The translations under genes were made by a program, and so were the position numbers. From a virus: DNA of 38,531 bases. The DNA is taken from the IMG/VR virus record IMGVR_UViG_3300039448_000025, positions 1 to 38,531 of that record; one strand, given 5' to 3'. The notes under the pieces are model-generated. The model searched no databases. It was not told the origin of the DNA and saw only the letters and a list, made by a program, of their open reading frames with translations. This document shows positions 5,882 through 13,072 of this stretch, in pieces. Each line of letters opens with the position of its first letter. Position 1 is the first letter of the stretch.

Positions 5882-6181
5882 TTAATGAAGCGCGATCGCG
5901 CGGCGGTAATCGATTGCAGTTTCGTGCGGTAATTTGCTGAGTAGCTTTTCAAATTCGGCACTGTTTTCTCTGTGCAGTTTGCGCAGGTAAATACCGCGCA
6001 CTTCGTCATTCCATTCTGACAACCGCTCTGCTTGAGCCTCGAGTAAGAACTCACGCATCTTGCTTCGCAGGCCCGGCTTCATAGATGCCAGCAAGTCATT
6101 ACGACGACCGGCGGTTAATTTAAGTAGGTATCTGGCATAGCCTTTTTGCTTGCTACTCAGCTGGTTGTGGTGGTTTTGCAT
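5882..6181 (-). CDS. Hypothetical basic helical protein (99 aa)
   Basis: The start is placed at the second ATG (6181), six bases after AAGGAG; the first ATG at 6187 touches the ribosome site. The protein is rich in Lys, Arg, Leu and Glu and seems fully helical (QKGYARYLLKLTAGRRNDLL...). It lies 12 bases after the replication gene and is likely cotranscribed with it. DNA binding is possible because of the basic charge, but no family is recognised. Confidence 0.65.
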   Translation of the reverse strand: MQNHHNQLSSKQKGYARYLLKLTAGRRNDLLASMKPGLRSKMREFLLEAQAERLSEWNDEVRGIYLRKLHRENSAEFEKLLSKLPHETAIDYRRAIALH

Positions 6182-6193
6182 GTGCATCTCCTT

Positions 6194-8905
6194 TTATTTG
6201 CCTGTGGTCTTAATTTTTGGGGCTTCAAATATCCAGCACTTGAGTACGCGATCTGCATCGAGCTTGCTTCTTACTGTGCTATTCGCTTCGATGAATTTTC
6301 GGCCTTTGCTGGTCTTGAGTAGGTTTTTTAGTAATCGCATGTCTGGTACTCGGAGTTTGAAATCTCCGCACTTTGTTTCGAACTCTTTCAGGTTTATCGC
6401 CCAGCGCGTCGGGTCGCCTTGTGGGGTGTCGGTTTCAAAGCCGAAGTGGTTTAGCTTGTAGGTTTCTTTGTAGCCATCGATGTAATCCACGGCTTCCCAA
6501 AACTCTTGAACGAGCGGGTGATCTGAATTGATCGCTTGTTGTCGCTCGACTGCCATTTCTCGCACTCGATTTTTCGCATTGTTTATTTCGTCGGGGGTGA
6601 ATAAATTTAAACCTTCTGGTCCGAGGCAATCGACGAGTGCCATCATCTGTCCTTGATTTTTAGCGATACGCATCATGCGTATTTTTCCGTTATTCAATAA
6701 TTCGTTCTCGTAATCTGTGCTGCGAGAAAAGAACATTGGCATTAAGTTTTTTTCTGCTGATGTCGCTTGCAAGATGAAATTCGATACTGCTTCAACCGGT
6801 ACGCGCTCTAAATACTCGGCATGCTGTTTTGTGTCGGGGTTCTGAAATTCACGCGTTACTGTGATGTGGCAGATACGAGATAAAATTGCATCAGATGCCA
6901 TCACTTGCTCGTTCTGAGATATAACGATCGTGCCGCGAAAGGGCGGTTCGTATGTATCGTTACCTGAGTTTTTAACGCCTCGGCTGCGCATTGATCGGCC
7001 GTTGAATGCCGTCTTTAAATCATCCCAGTCAAACTGTTTTGCTTTAGCACTGTCGCTCGCTTCACGGTCTGATTCGATCAATACAACCGGCAGATTTGAT
7101 ACTTGGCTAAACAAACGTGCGCGGGCAGCGACTGTTGATTTTTGCGGATCGAAACCTTCGTGTTCATCACGCCCAAGCAGTTTCCACAAAAATTCAATCA
7201 GCGTTGTTTTACCGGCTCCGGCTTCACCGACCAATTCGAAAAATGGGTAGGATTTCTGTGTTTGTCGGATCTGCTCCGCAAATAAACTTCCAAAGAAATA
7301 TGCGCAGCTGATTATGCCAACGCTGCCAAAGGCACCTGCTAAGTGACGCGGCCATGTTGCGTCATGTAAGGCACTGTTAGTATTGATATCTAACTCAGGG
7401 CTTTGCGCTAAGGTTTTGAGCTGAAGTCTTCCGAATTGAAAATAGTCTTCGTTGTTTATTTTCTGGATGCGGCCTTCACGGACAGCAGCGTCGTTCCAGA
7501 CGTAGGTTTTGTGCTCCTTGCTGTAGCCGATGTAATCAATCGTCTCAACAGTTTTGAGGTTGTGAGTCATGTCCATTAATAAGCGTTCTAACTGCTTGGC
7601 TTCACCAACCCACCACGCATTTTTAACTGCCAGTAAGCGGTTTTTAAATTCACCGGGGGATGTAAGCTGCTTTGGTGTAAATGCAAGCTTTGTGTGGCCC
7701 TCGTCGGTTTCTACGCCGAAGTAATACCACTGCTCTTGCGTGACTCGATTTTCTTGGAAATAAAGTGGGCGTGGGATCGCTGTTGAAATTTTTCTAACGC
7801 CTCCTGCATTGCGCAATGCTTCGCCGCGATCGTCTTCACTTAAGTCGCCAAGCTTATCTTCCATTTGACGAACTTCTTTGTCATACGCTTCTAGATCTAG
7901 CTTGAACCAATAAAGCGAGCTGTAGAACGTGAACCAAAATTCGCGACGTTCTTTCCGCTCATACATTAATAACGCTTTTTCTGCTGCGGATTTTGCGAGC
8001 AGTAGCTCACCAAAATGGAAGTAGTCATCAATGTGATCTTTCTTCATCAGCCCCAGCTGATGCAGATCGTTCCAGTCGTGATTTCTGCGGCCAGCAGGCG
8101 GCTGCGCTGCACAAACATTCCAGCCATCACGTTTGGCCATTGCCGCAAACTTTCGGATTGCTTTTTGGCCTGCTTTATCTCCATCTTGTGCCCAGCATAT
8201 TTTCGGCAGTTTTGTGTTTGCGTCTGCGCAGGCTTTTTTGATTCGAGATAACAATGCCGATGGGTAGTTACTACTGCTGATATTTGATGCCGCTATGTGG
8301 CCAGCGGATATCCATGCGATTGCATCGAAAATCCCTTCTGTGATGACGACTCGCTCTGCATTTGCTAAATCGACATCGGTGAATATCGGAGCCAGCCATA
8401 CAAGCCCTTTGTAATCACCAACGGCACGGGCTTTTAATTTTCCGAAACGCTCTGGTTTATCAAGCACTCGCTCCCAGAATCCATTCGGCATCGGGAATCG
8501 CACCGTTGTACTGCCTTCGTTAATTTCTGGGCTTTGAAACCATTCCTGCGAGTACCAGCCTTTAATTGTTGATAGATCAAATCCTCGACCATCTTTTAGA
8601 TATCCGTCAGCAACTGCTGTTGGGTTTGCTATGCGTTCTGCCTCAGTCGCAGGCTGATAACGATCGGTCCAGCTTTCAAATAGCTGTGGGAATAGCTCTT
8701 TAATGTGGTGAGCTTCGCCACAGTTGTTTGCGCGTCCGCATTTAATTACCCATGGGTTTTCAGAGCTAGTGAATGCTTCTTTTTTACCGCAAGTTGGGCA
8801 CTCAATTTGATTGATGTATGCGCCTTTTACTTTTCCGCCGTAGTTAAATTCAATCTCGCGCAGAACGTCCGCCTGCAGCGATGGGTTCATCGTGTAGTCG
8901 GTCAT
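6194..8905 (-). CDS. Replication protein: CHC2/Toprim primase fused to helicase (903 aa)
   Basis: The likely replication initiator or primase-helicase of the phage. Residues 36-65 form a CHC2-type zinc site (CPTCG, then C..C..H). Residues 186-265 hold a Toprim domain (VVITEGIFDA, then WAQDGDKAG). The C-terminal half carries an ATPase with Walker A GEAGAGKT (560-567) and Walker B VVLIES (607-612), of the kind found in P4 alpha-like and DUF927-type phage helicases. P2 itself uses a rolling-circle nickase (gpA), of which there is no sign here, so the replication module differs from P2. The ATG overlaps the stop of the Ogr-like gene (ATGA). Confidence 0.92.
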   Translation of the reverse strand: MTDYTMNPSLQADVLREIEFNYGGKVKGAYINQIECPTCGKKEAFTSSENPWVIKCGRANNCGEAHHIKELFPQLFESWTDRYQPATEAERIANPTAVADGYLKDGRGFDLSTIKGWYSQEWFQSPEINEGSTTVRFPMPNGFWERVLDKPERFGKLKARAVGDYKGLVWLAPIFTDVDLANAERVVITEGIFDAIAWISAGHIAASNISSSNYPSALLSRIKKACADANTKLPKICWAQDGDKAGQKAIRKFAAMAKRDGWNVCAAQPPAGRRNHDWNDLHQLGLMKKDHIDDYFHFGELLLAKSAAEKALLMYERKERREFWFTFYSSLYWFKLDLEAYDKEVRQMEDKLGDLSEDDRGEALRNAGGVRKISTAIPRPLYFQENRVTQEQWYYFGVETDEGHTKLAFTPKQLTSPGEFKNRLLAVKNAWWVGEAKQLERLLMDMTHNLKTVETIDYIGYSKEHKTYVWNDAAVREGRIQKINNEDYFQFGRLQLKTLAQSPELDINTNSALHDATWPRHLAGAFGSVGIISCAYFFGSLFAEQIRQTQKSYPFFELVGEAGAGKTTLIEFLWKLLGRDEHEGFDPQKSTVAARARLFSQVSNLPVVLIESDREASDSAKAKQFDWDDLKTAFNGRSMRSRGVKNSGNDTYEPPFRGTIVISQNEQVMASDAILSRICHITVTREFQNPDTKQHAEYLERVPVEAVSNFILQATSAEKNLMPMFFSRSTDYENELLNNGKIRMMRIAKNQGQMMALVDCLGPEGLNLFTPDEINNAKNRVREMAVERQQAINSDHPLVQEFWEAVDYIDGYKETYKLNHFGFETDTPQGDPTRWAINLKEFETKCGDFKLRVPDMRLLKNLLKTSKGRKFIEANSTVRSKLDADRVLKCWIFEAPKIKTTGK

Positions 8906-9204
8906 TCTGTGTCTTCCTGATCTAACAGTTCATCAATATCAATTTGTCTATCATCGAAAACTGATGAGGCTTTAGCACGACGACGAACAGAACTTGGAGC
9001 ATCCGGCAATTTAATCGCTGGGTTTGCGATAGCGGGCGGTGACAGGCGATGTGTAATCTCAAGATTTCCACAAAATGTCGCACCACACGACACATTAGTG
9101 CATTCGAGGTAAACCTCTCGCAGTAGCTCATTCATACCGACGCTGTTTCGAACACGCAGCGGCACATAGCAATCTGGACAGACTTTCTTGTAAACAGAAG
9201 ACAT
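8902..9204 (-). CDS. ogr: Ogr/Delta-type zinc-finger late transcription activator (100 aa)
   Basis: The N-terminal 45 residues fit the Ogr/Delta family: CPDC (C9, C12), then a segment ending REVYLECTNVSCGATF with C35 and C40. P2 Ogr binds a dyad near -55 of the late promoters and contacts RNA polymerase. Four TGT-N13-ACA dyads in this prophage are plausible targets. The C-terminal half is basic, then acidic, and longer than in P2 Ogr (72 aa). The gene sits in the early operon between the CII-like and replication genes, not beside D and att as in P2, so late activation is tied to early transcription. Confidence 0.88.
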   Translation of the reverse strand: MSSVYKKVCPDCYVPLRVRNSVGMNELLREVYLECTNVSCGATFCGNLEITHRLSPPAIANPAIKLPDAPSSVRRRAKASSVFDDRQIDIDELLDQEDTE

Positions 9205-9692
9205 CAGCAGTCCTCCGTATGAAATTGCGCAGCAGTGGCATCCACTGATTTCATTTGCTTTGCTAAATTGAATAATGCTTGGTCAATTCGTGCGCGCTCA
9301 TCAGGATCTATCTCACCATCCTCTAGAGCACTTTCTAATTCAGTTATCACTGCCACGGCTCTGGCCATGAGGGTGGAAGAGGTTTTTAATAGGTCCAGTT
9401 CGCCGGGGTGCTGTGGCGTATCGGATTCAAAAATCCATACAGCACCAACGCTCCTGCAGATGCTGTCTATCAATCGTTCGTCTTTTGTGATTCTCAGAAT
9501 GTGCATTACTTCTGCATACTGAGGTTTGTGCGTTTCGTAGTCTGGATCCACTTTTTTGCGCAGTACGTCGGCACTCATATTCAATCGCACAGCCAGTGCT
9601 GGCAGACCGCCGTGCGGGTAGTCATGCACTGCAAAGTAAAGGGCTTCATTTGGGCTTATTAACCCGCCGTGGTGCTCTCTGCGTTTCGCCAT
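9204..9692 (-). CDS. CII-like phage regulatory protein, CP76 family (162 aa)
   Basis: Resembles the phage regulatory protein CII family (CP76) of P2-like phages. An N-terminal region (NEALYFAVHDYPHGGLPALAVRLNMSADVLRKKVDP) forms an HTH-like unit, followed by a helical C-terminal half with an acidic EF-like stretch (LEDGEIDPDERARI) common in the family. Members usually act on early promoters or on establishment of lysogeny. GGAG lies eight bases before the ATG, and the stop overlaps the ogr start (TGATG). It is the second gene of the leftward early operon. Confidence 0.82.
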   Translation of the reverse strand: MAKRREHHGGLISPNEALYFAVHDYPHGGLPALAVRLNMSADVLRKKVDPDYETHKPQYAEVMHILRITKDERLIDSICRSVGAVWIFESDTPQHPGELDLLKTSSTLMARAVAVITELESALEDGEIDPDERARIDQALFNLAKQMKSVDATAAQFHTEDC

Positions 9693-9734
9693 GTCCTTAC
9701 TCCTGTCTTATGTTTTTATGTGTAGGACGTGTGG

Positions 9735-9935
9735 TTACGCTGAGCGCTGTGTATTGTTTACACATGCTGTTGTGGTGGCGGCATCGAGCGCCTGCTGAAT
9801 CAGCTGTGAACCGGCTGTTGATTCGGACAGCAGCCGGTTCCCAGCGTGATCTTTAAAGCGTTCGTAAAGATCTTGAGGAAGGCAAACTTGTACGCGTACT
9901 CGATTAGGGCGGTCTGTGGTGGCTTTGCGTGCCAT
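9735..9935 (-). CDS. Ribbon-helix-helix-like DNA-binding protein (66 aa)
   Basis: A short basic protein whose sequence RVRVQVCLPQDLYERFKDHAGNR reads as the beta strand and first helix of an Arc/MetJ-type ribbon-helix-helix domain, with a second helix after it (SQLIQQALDAA). It is the first gene of the leftward early operon, right beside the operator dyad, where P2 has cox and lambda has cro. It may therefore be the Cro/Cox-type early regulator, possibly also the excisionase. GGAG lies eight bases before the ATG. Confidence 0.75.
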   Translation of the reverse strand: MARKATTDRPNRVRVQVCLPQDLYERFKDHAGNRLLSESTAGSQLIQQALDAATTTACVNNTQRSA

Positions 9936-9965
9936 GTGTAATACTCCGTGTTAATTACTTAAAAA

Positions 9966-9990
9966 TAGTAATAGTGTGTAACTATTACTA
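9966..9990. promoter_or_regulatory. Main operator dyad of the immunity switch
   Basis: Nine-base arms TAGTAATAG (9966-9974) and CTATTACTA (9982-9990) form a perfect inverted repeat around TGTGTAA. It lies in the 86-base gap between the divergent RHH and repressor genes, where both promoters must be. A TATACT -10-like word (9994-9999) lies just to its right for the repressor. The half-site TAGTAAT recurs as a palindrome at 3123-3137. It is most likely bound by the repressor or its antagonist. Confidence 0.75.
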
Positions 9991-10021
9991 ACTTATACTT
10001 ACTTTACACGGTGGTTACGCA

Positions 10022-10441
10022 ATGTCAAACGATAGTGTGGAATATTTACACACAAGGCTCGGTGAAGAGCTGAAAGCACGTGATATTTCCGCAGCGGAAG
10101 CGGCCCGTCGAGCTGACGAAAAGAATGGAAATCGAATGCGCGAGGTGTTGAATGGACGTCAGCGTTTATCTGCAGAGCTGCTGGGTAAAATAGTGCTGAC
10201 ATGTGGTGTGGATGCGAATTATGTTCTGACCGGTCAACGTAATGCTCACGCGATCACGATCGACCATGTTCGTGCCGCATTTCAAATGGTTGCTGATGCC
10301 GAGGTGCAGTTACCTGATGGTCAGTTTTTATCGAGTGAGCAGCGAGTGGGTGCAGTATGCTCGCTGCTAAAGACCGCGCAAGCGGTTGGTAAAATCCCTG
10401 ATGCCAGCGCTGCTGTTGCGGTTCTAATGGCACTGAATTAG
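10022..10441 (+). CDS. Phage repressor, HTH-type (139 aa)
   Basis: Likely the immunity repressor (the role of P2 C). Residues about 8-60 form a lambda-type HTH (LGEELKARDISAAEAARRAD, then a recognition region with NRMREVLNGRQ), and the rest is a helical dimerisation region without the Ser-Lys protease domain of LexA-like repressors. So induction by RecA-driven self-cleavage is not expected, and the antirepressor-like protein at 2315 may provide induction instead. It is divergent from the early operon, across the operator dyad. Its stop overlaps the stop of the 55-aa minus-strand gene. Confidence 0.82.
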   Translation: MSNDSVEYLHTRLGEELKARDISAAEAARRADEKNGNRMREVLNGRQRLSAELLGKIVLTCGVDANYVLTGQRNAHAITIDHVRAAFQMVADAEVQLPDGQFLSSEQRVGAVCSLLKTAQAVGKIPDASAAVAVLMALN

Positions 10442-10605
10442 GGAGCCTGCTCATTGGCTGCAACGTAGATTTTATCGACGTTGGCGGCCCATTCAATCAG
10501 AGCGCCAATTCGTTCCTCGCCCGCCATTTCATGTCGTATCCGTACGTATTCTTGGAGCAGTTTATCTGCTCGCACTTCCTGAAAATTGATTACTATAGAT
10601 TCCAT
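10438..10605 (-). CDS. Small hypothetical protein, paralogue of the gene at 2140 (55 aa)
   Basis: A short gene starting at the ATG at 10605 after AAGGA and ending in TAA at 10438, tail to tail with the repressor gene. The product starts MESIVINFQEVRADKLLQEY, and its core (EYVRIRHEMAG, RIGALIEWAANVDK) matches the 60-aa protein at 2140-2322. The matching protein pattern with diverged DNA shows that it is a real coding gene. Function unknown. It lies antisense to any transcript running past the repressor and could be a small immunity modulator. Confidence 0.75.
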   Translation of the reverse strand: MESIVINFQEVRADKLLQEYVRIRHEMAGEERIGALIEWAANVDKIYVAANEQAP

Positions 10606-10705
10606 GTGGTGAGTCCTTTTGTCTTTTTTTGTCCACCCGTAAATACTAAACGTAACCGTATGTAGTTGTCTTGGTTAACAAAAGTGCGATTTACCTGCGA
10701 CCGGC

Positions 10706-10720
10706 AAAATGCGACATTTT
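10706..10720. promoter_or_regulatory. Operator-like palindrome AAAATG-CGA-CATTTT
   Basis: A perfect 15-bp palindrome 32 bases before the second HTH gene. It is flanked by repeated words (TTTACC twice, GCGA three times between 10686 and 10714). It is the likely operator of the HTH-nuclease unit, possibly autoregulated, and differs in sequence from the TAGTAAT operators. Confidence 0.5.
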
Positions 10721-10752
10721 ACCTACTAGAGGTGAAATAGTGGGAGTATGAG

Positions 10753-11202
10753 ATGCTGACATCAATCGCAGGGTTAGGCCCGCGACTAAAATCAGCAAGG
10801 AAAGCTAAGAAGTTATCCGCGAAATGGATGGTGAATTTTTTGAACGGATATATGGTGAGTGATGGGTACCCAAGTATCTCGATGAGCACGTATTACGCTT
10901 GGGAGCGGATCGGTACTCATCAAGAGCATAAAAGAGGGCGTCGCTGGCCTCATATAAAAGAAATCAAGCTAATGCTGATTCCTCTTGGTATAACCGGTTA
11001 TTGGCTGGTGAATGGTGATATGGACGGCAAAATTGTACGTGACCGTTCGTCACTGCCTGATCTGCAAACGATCAACTACGGCATGGAGCAGTGGGCAGCT
11101 ATTCAAGGAGTAGACAAGCTGCGGCATGAAGTAAATCGTTTAATTTATCGGCTGGATGAGCGAAAACGAACAGCACTTTTTAATTTTGTGAGATTGATGT
11201 GA
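10753..11202 (+). CDS. Second HTH (XRE-like) regulator (149 aa)
   Basis: Residues about 5-75 look like a lambda/XRE-type HTH: GPRLKSARKAKKLSAKWMVNFLN as the first helices, then a recognition segment (SMSTYYAWERIGTH). The C-terminal part is helical and ends at a stop that overlaps the GTG of the nuclease gene. GGGAG lies six bases before the ATG, and a palindrome at 10706 may be its operator. The unit lies where P2-like phages often carry accessory genes, between the repressor and gene D, and probably controls its own operon and the nuclease. Confidence 0.75.
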   Translation: MLTSIAGLGPRLKSARKAKKLSAKWMVNFLNGYMVSDGYPSISMSTYYAWERIGTHQEHKRGRRWPHIKEIKLMLIPLGITGYWLVNGDMDGKIVRDRSSLPDLQTINYGMEQWAAIQGVDKLRHEVNRLIYRLDERKRTALFNFVRLM

Positions 11203-11696
11203 TTAGAATTTTATTACTATTAATTAGCCTTCCTGTATTTGCTGGGACTTATGAACGATCGGAGTTTGGACGCTGGCTGGATGAAGATCGTGATTGCCAA
11301 AACACCCGGCACGAATTGCTTATAGAGCAATCAACTGTTCCTACAACACTCAGTGAGAACGGCTGTAGGGTTGTGCACGGCAGATGGATATCAATGTTCA
11401 CCAGTGCTGTTAATTCTGACGCTAGCAAGCTCGATATTGATCATGTTGTTCCGCTGGCTTGGGCATGGGATCGGGGGGCTGATAAGTGGGATAAAAAACG
11501 TCGGATATCCTTTGCAAATGATCCGCGTAATTTAATCGTTGTGGAAGCATCGTTAAACCGATCAAAAGGTGCTAAGGGGCCTGACGAGTGGCTGCCCCCA
11601 GAAAACAGATGCCAGTATACGTTGCGTTTTATTCGTGTCGCGAGATCTTATGAATTAACGTTTGATCATGATGCATTACGCACTGCCGGTTGCTAA
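11199..11696 (+). CDS. Secreted HNH-type nuclease, DUF1524-like (165 aa)
   Basis: The GTG start overlaps the stop of the HTH gene (GTGA). Residues 1-16 form a signal peptide (MIRILLLLISLPVFAG). The mature part carries an HNH core: H82 in IDHVVPLAWAW, N111 in NDPRNL and N120 in LNRSKG, the pattern of secreted HNH/DUF1524 nucleases. Four cysteines (33, 56, 138 and the C-terminal one) could form two disulphides, which fits an exported enzyme. Possible roles are nutrient scavenging, competition, or destruction of DNA arriving in the periplasm. It runs convergent with gene D and overlaps its end by 21 bases. Confidence 0.85.
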   Translation: MIRILLLLISLPVFAGTYERSEFGRWLDEDRDCQNTRHELLIEQSTVPTTLSENGCRVVHGRWISMFTSAVNSDASKLDIDHVVPLAWAWDRGADKWDKKRRISFANDPRNLIVVEASLNRSKGAKGPDEWLPPENRCQYTLRFIRVARSYELTFDHDALRTAGC

Positions 11697-12647
11697 CTCT
11701 GCTTCAATATCTGTGCTGTAGCCATTTCCAATACGTCGTTTAATTCGGCTGATGATTAATCGTTGTTCTTTAAATTCGCTGGGCCAATCGTTAGAAAATT
11801 CTATGGGTGAATCGGGCAGGGCATAAGGATCTATAGTCGGTATTGTTACGCTGAATACTGATTGCGCGCGTTGCAGTTGTTTCCAACGTGATTCAACAGC
11901 GCTCTGGCATTGTTTTTCGCTACGAAATGTACCGCCAAGGTTAAGCGGATTTATGTCGGTACCAACGCTCACTTCATTGCGCGTTGCTCCGAATTTATCG
12001 TTCCAAAATCCGGTTACCCCTGTGTAACTGGAGCTTTCAAGTTTTAACCGTGCGTCTTCAACTTCAGTGAGTTCGATAATTACGGGCTTTAATTCTTTTC
12101 CACTTGCTGTTGTGCCAGTTCCGGCTTCTTTAAATATCACCCGCCCCGATTTTACTGTTGCGATTGCATCATACATATCCCCAAGTCTCTGAATTACTGA
12201 TAAATCACTTTCACCCGTTTGATCAAAGTGATCGATACCGATCGCGCTAAGTGCCGCGCTAACGACGGACTCCAACGCATTTCGAGACGCAATTTGTTGC
12301 AGAATATCGCCAAGAGTTGTGTCTTCATAACTGACTTCTCGCCTTACTCGCAAGCTGTCCGTTACATCTGCAGATCGAGCAGTGATTGTTATAATTCGAT
12401 CTCGAATTGCAAACTCTGATGTGTCGACGTGGTATGTACCCATTTCAACCAGGTCGCCTTGATTATCAGCCAGCCATAATTGGAGCTGAGCTTTTGGCGG
12501 TGGCATAGTGATTAAAAGATCGTGGTTGCTGATCTCTATATCCAGTTGATCAACATTACCGTCGCGTTCGTCTGTCAGTGTTAAATTTATCAAGCGGTTG
12601 ATGATTAACGATGTGATGTCGTTTCCGTCGACAATTAATTTAATCAT
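11676..12647 (-). CDS. D: Tail hub protein gpD (late control D family)
   Basis: A 323-residue member of the phage late control gene D family, a baseplate hub component related to gp27 of T4. The N-terminus has the typical beta-rich opening (LIVDGNDITSLIINRLINLTLTDERDGNVDQ), and the rest follows P2 D in length. It is the last gene of the F operon (FI-FII-E-T-U-D). Its ATG overlaps the end of U (ATGA). Despite the family name it is structural; late activation here is left to the Ogr-like protein. Confidence 0.93.
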   Translation of the reverse strand: MIKLIVDGNDITSLIINRLINLTLTDERDGNVDQLDIEISNHDLLITMPPPKAQLQLWLADNQGDLVEMGTYHVDTSEFAIRDRIITITARSADVTDSLRVRREVSYEDTTLGDILQQIASRNALESVVSAALSAIGIDHFDQTGESDLSVIQRLGDMYDAIATVKSGRVIFKEAGTGTTASGKELKPVIIELTEVEDARLKLESSSYTGVTGFWNDKFGATRNEVSVGTDINPLNLGGTFRSEKQCQSAVESRWKQLQRAQSVFSVTIPTIDPYALPDSPIEFSNDWPSEFKEQRLIISRIKRRIGNGYSTDIEAELATGSA

Positions 12648-13072
12648 GATAATAAACTTAGCGGTGATGTGACTAAAGAAAGCATGTCAGCTTTTGCGTT
12701 TGTTACTCGAGTTAAGCTAATAGTGAACTCAATGCGCCGGGGTTTGCCATTCGGGAAAAATGCCGAGGCAGTTTCTGTAATTGAGTCGATTTCGAACATG
12801 CCGACGACTTGCCCTGTACCGTAGATCAGTATGTACGGCTCGCCCCGGTCACCCATTTTTCGTAATACGTCGAGGGACAGCTCAGTACCGGCTATGTCGT
12901 GCGCAATAACGCCAGAAAGTGTAATTACATCGCCTCCGGGTCCGACATAAGTGCTAGGTGCCCGATTTCCCACGACTTCAGGTCGCGCGTGTCGCCAATC
13001 AGTTGAACGATTGCGATCGGTAATTGGCGCAGTGCGCAGATCAAAAATAAACAGTCCGAGTGCTGCTAGCAT
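12644..13072 (-). CDS. U: Tail protein gpU
   Basis: A 142-residue protein matching P2 U in size, position and sequence pattern (MLAALGLFIFDLRTAP at the start, a central YVGPGGDVITLSGVI, and EPYILIYGTGQVVGMFEIDSI). gpU takes part in forming the tail tube terminus and hub. It lies between T and D with start-stop overlaps at both ends. Confidence 0.93.
   Translation of the reverse strand: MLAALGLFIFDLRTAPITDRNRSTDWRHARPEVVGNRAPSTYVGPGGDVITLSGVIAHDIAGTELSLDVLRKMGDRGEPYILIYGTGQVVGMFEIDSITETASAFFPNGKPRRIEFTISLTRVTNAKADMLSLVTSPLSLLS

Noticed and set aside
5869-6054. Longer frame of the 47-aa gene to 6054
   Set aside because: It overlaps the 99-aa gene in another frame, and only the ATG at 5868 has a well-spaced ribosome site.
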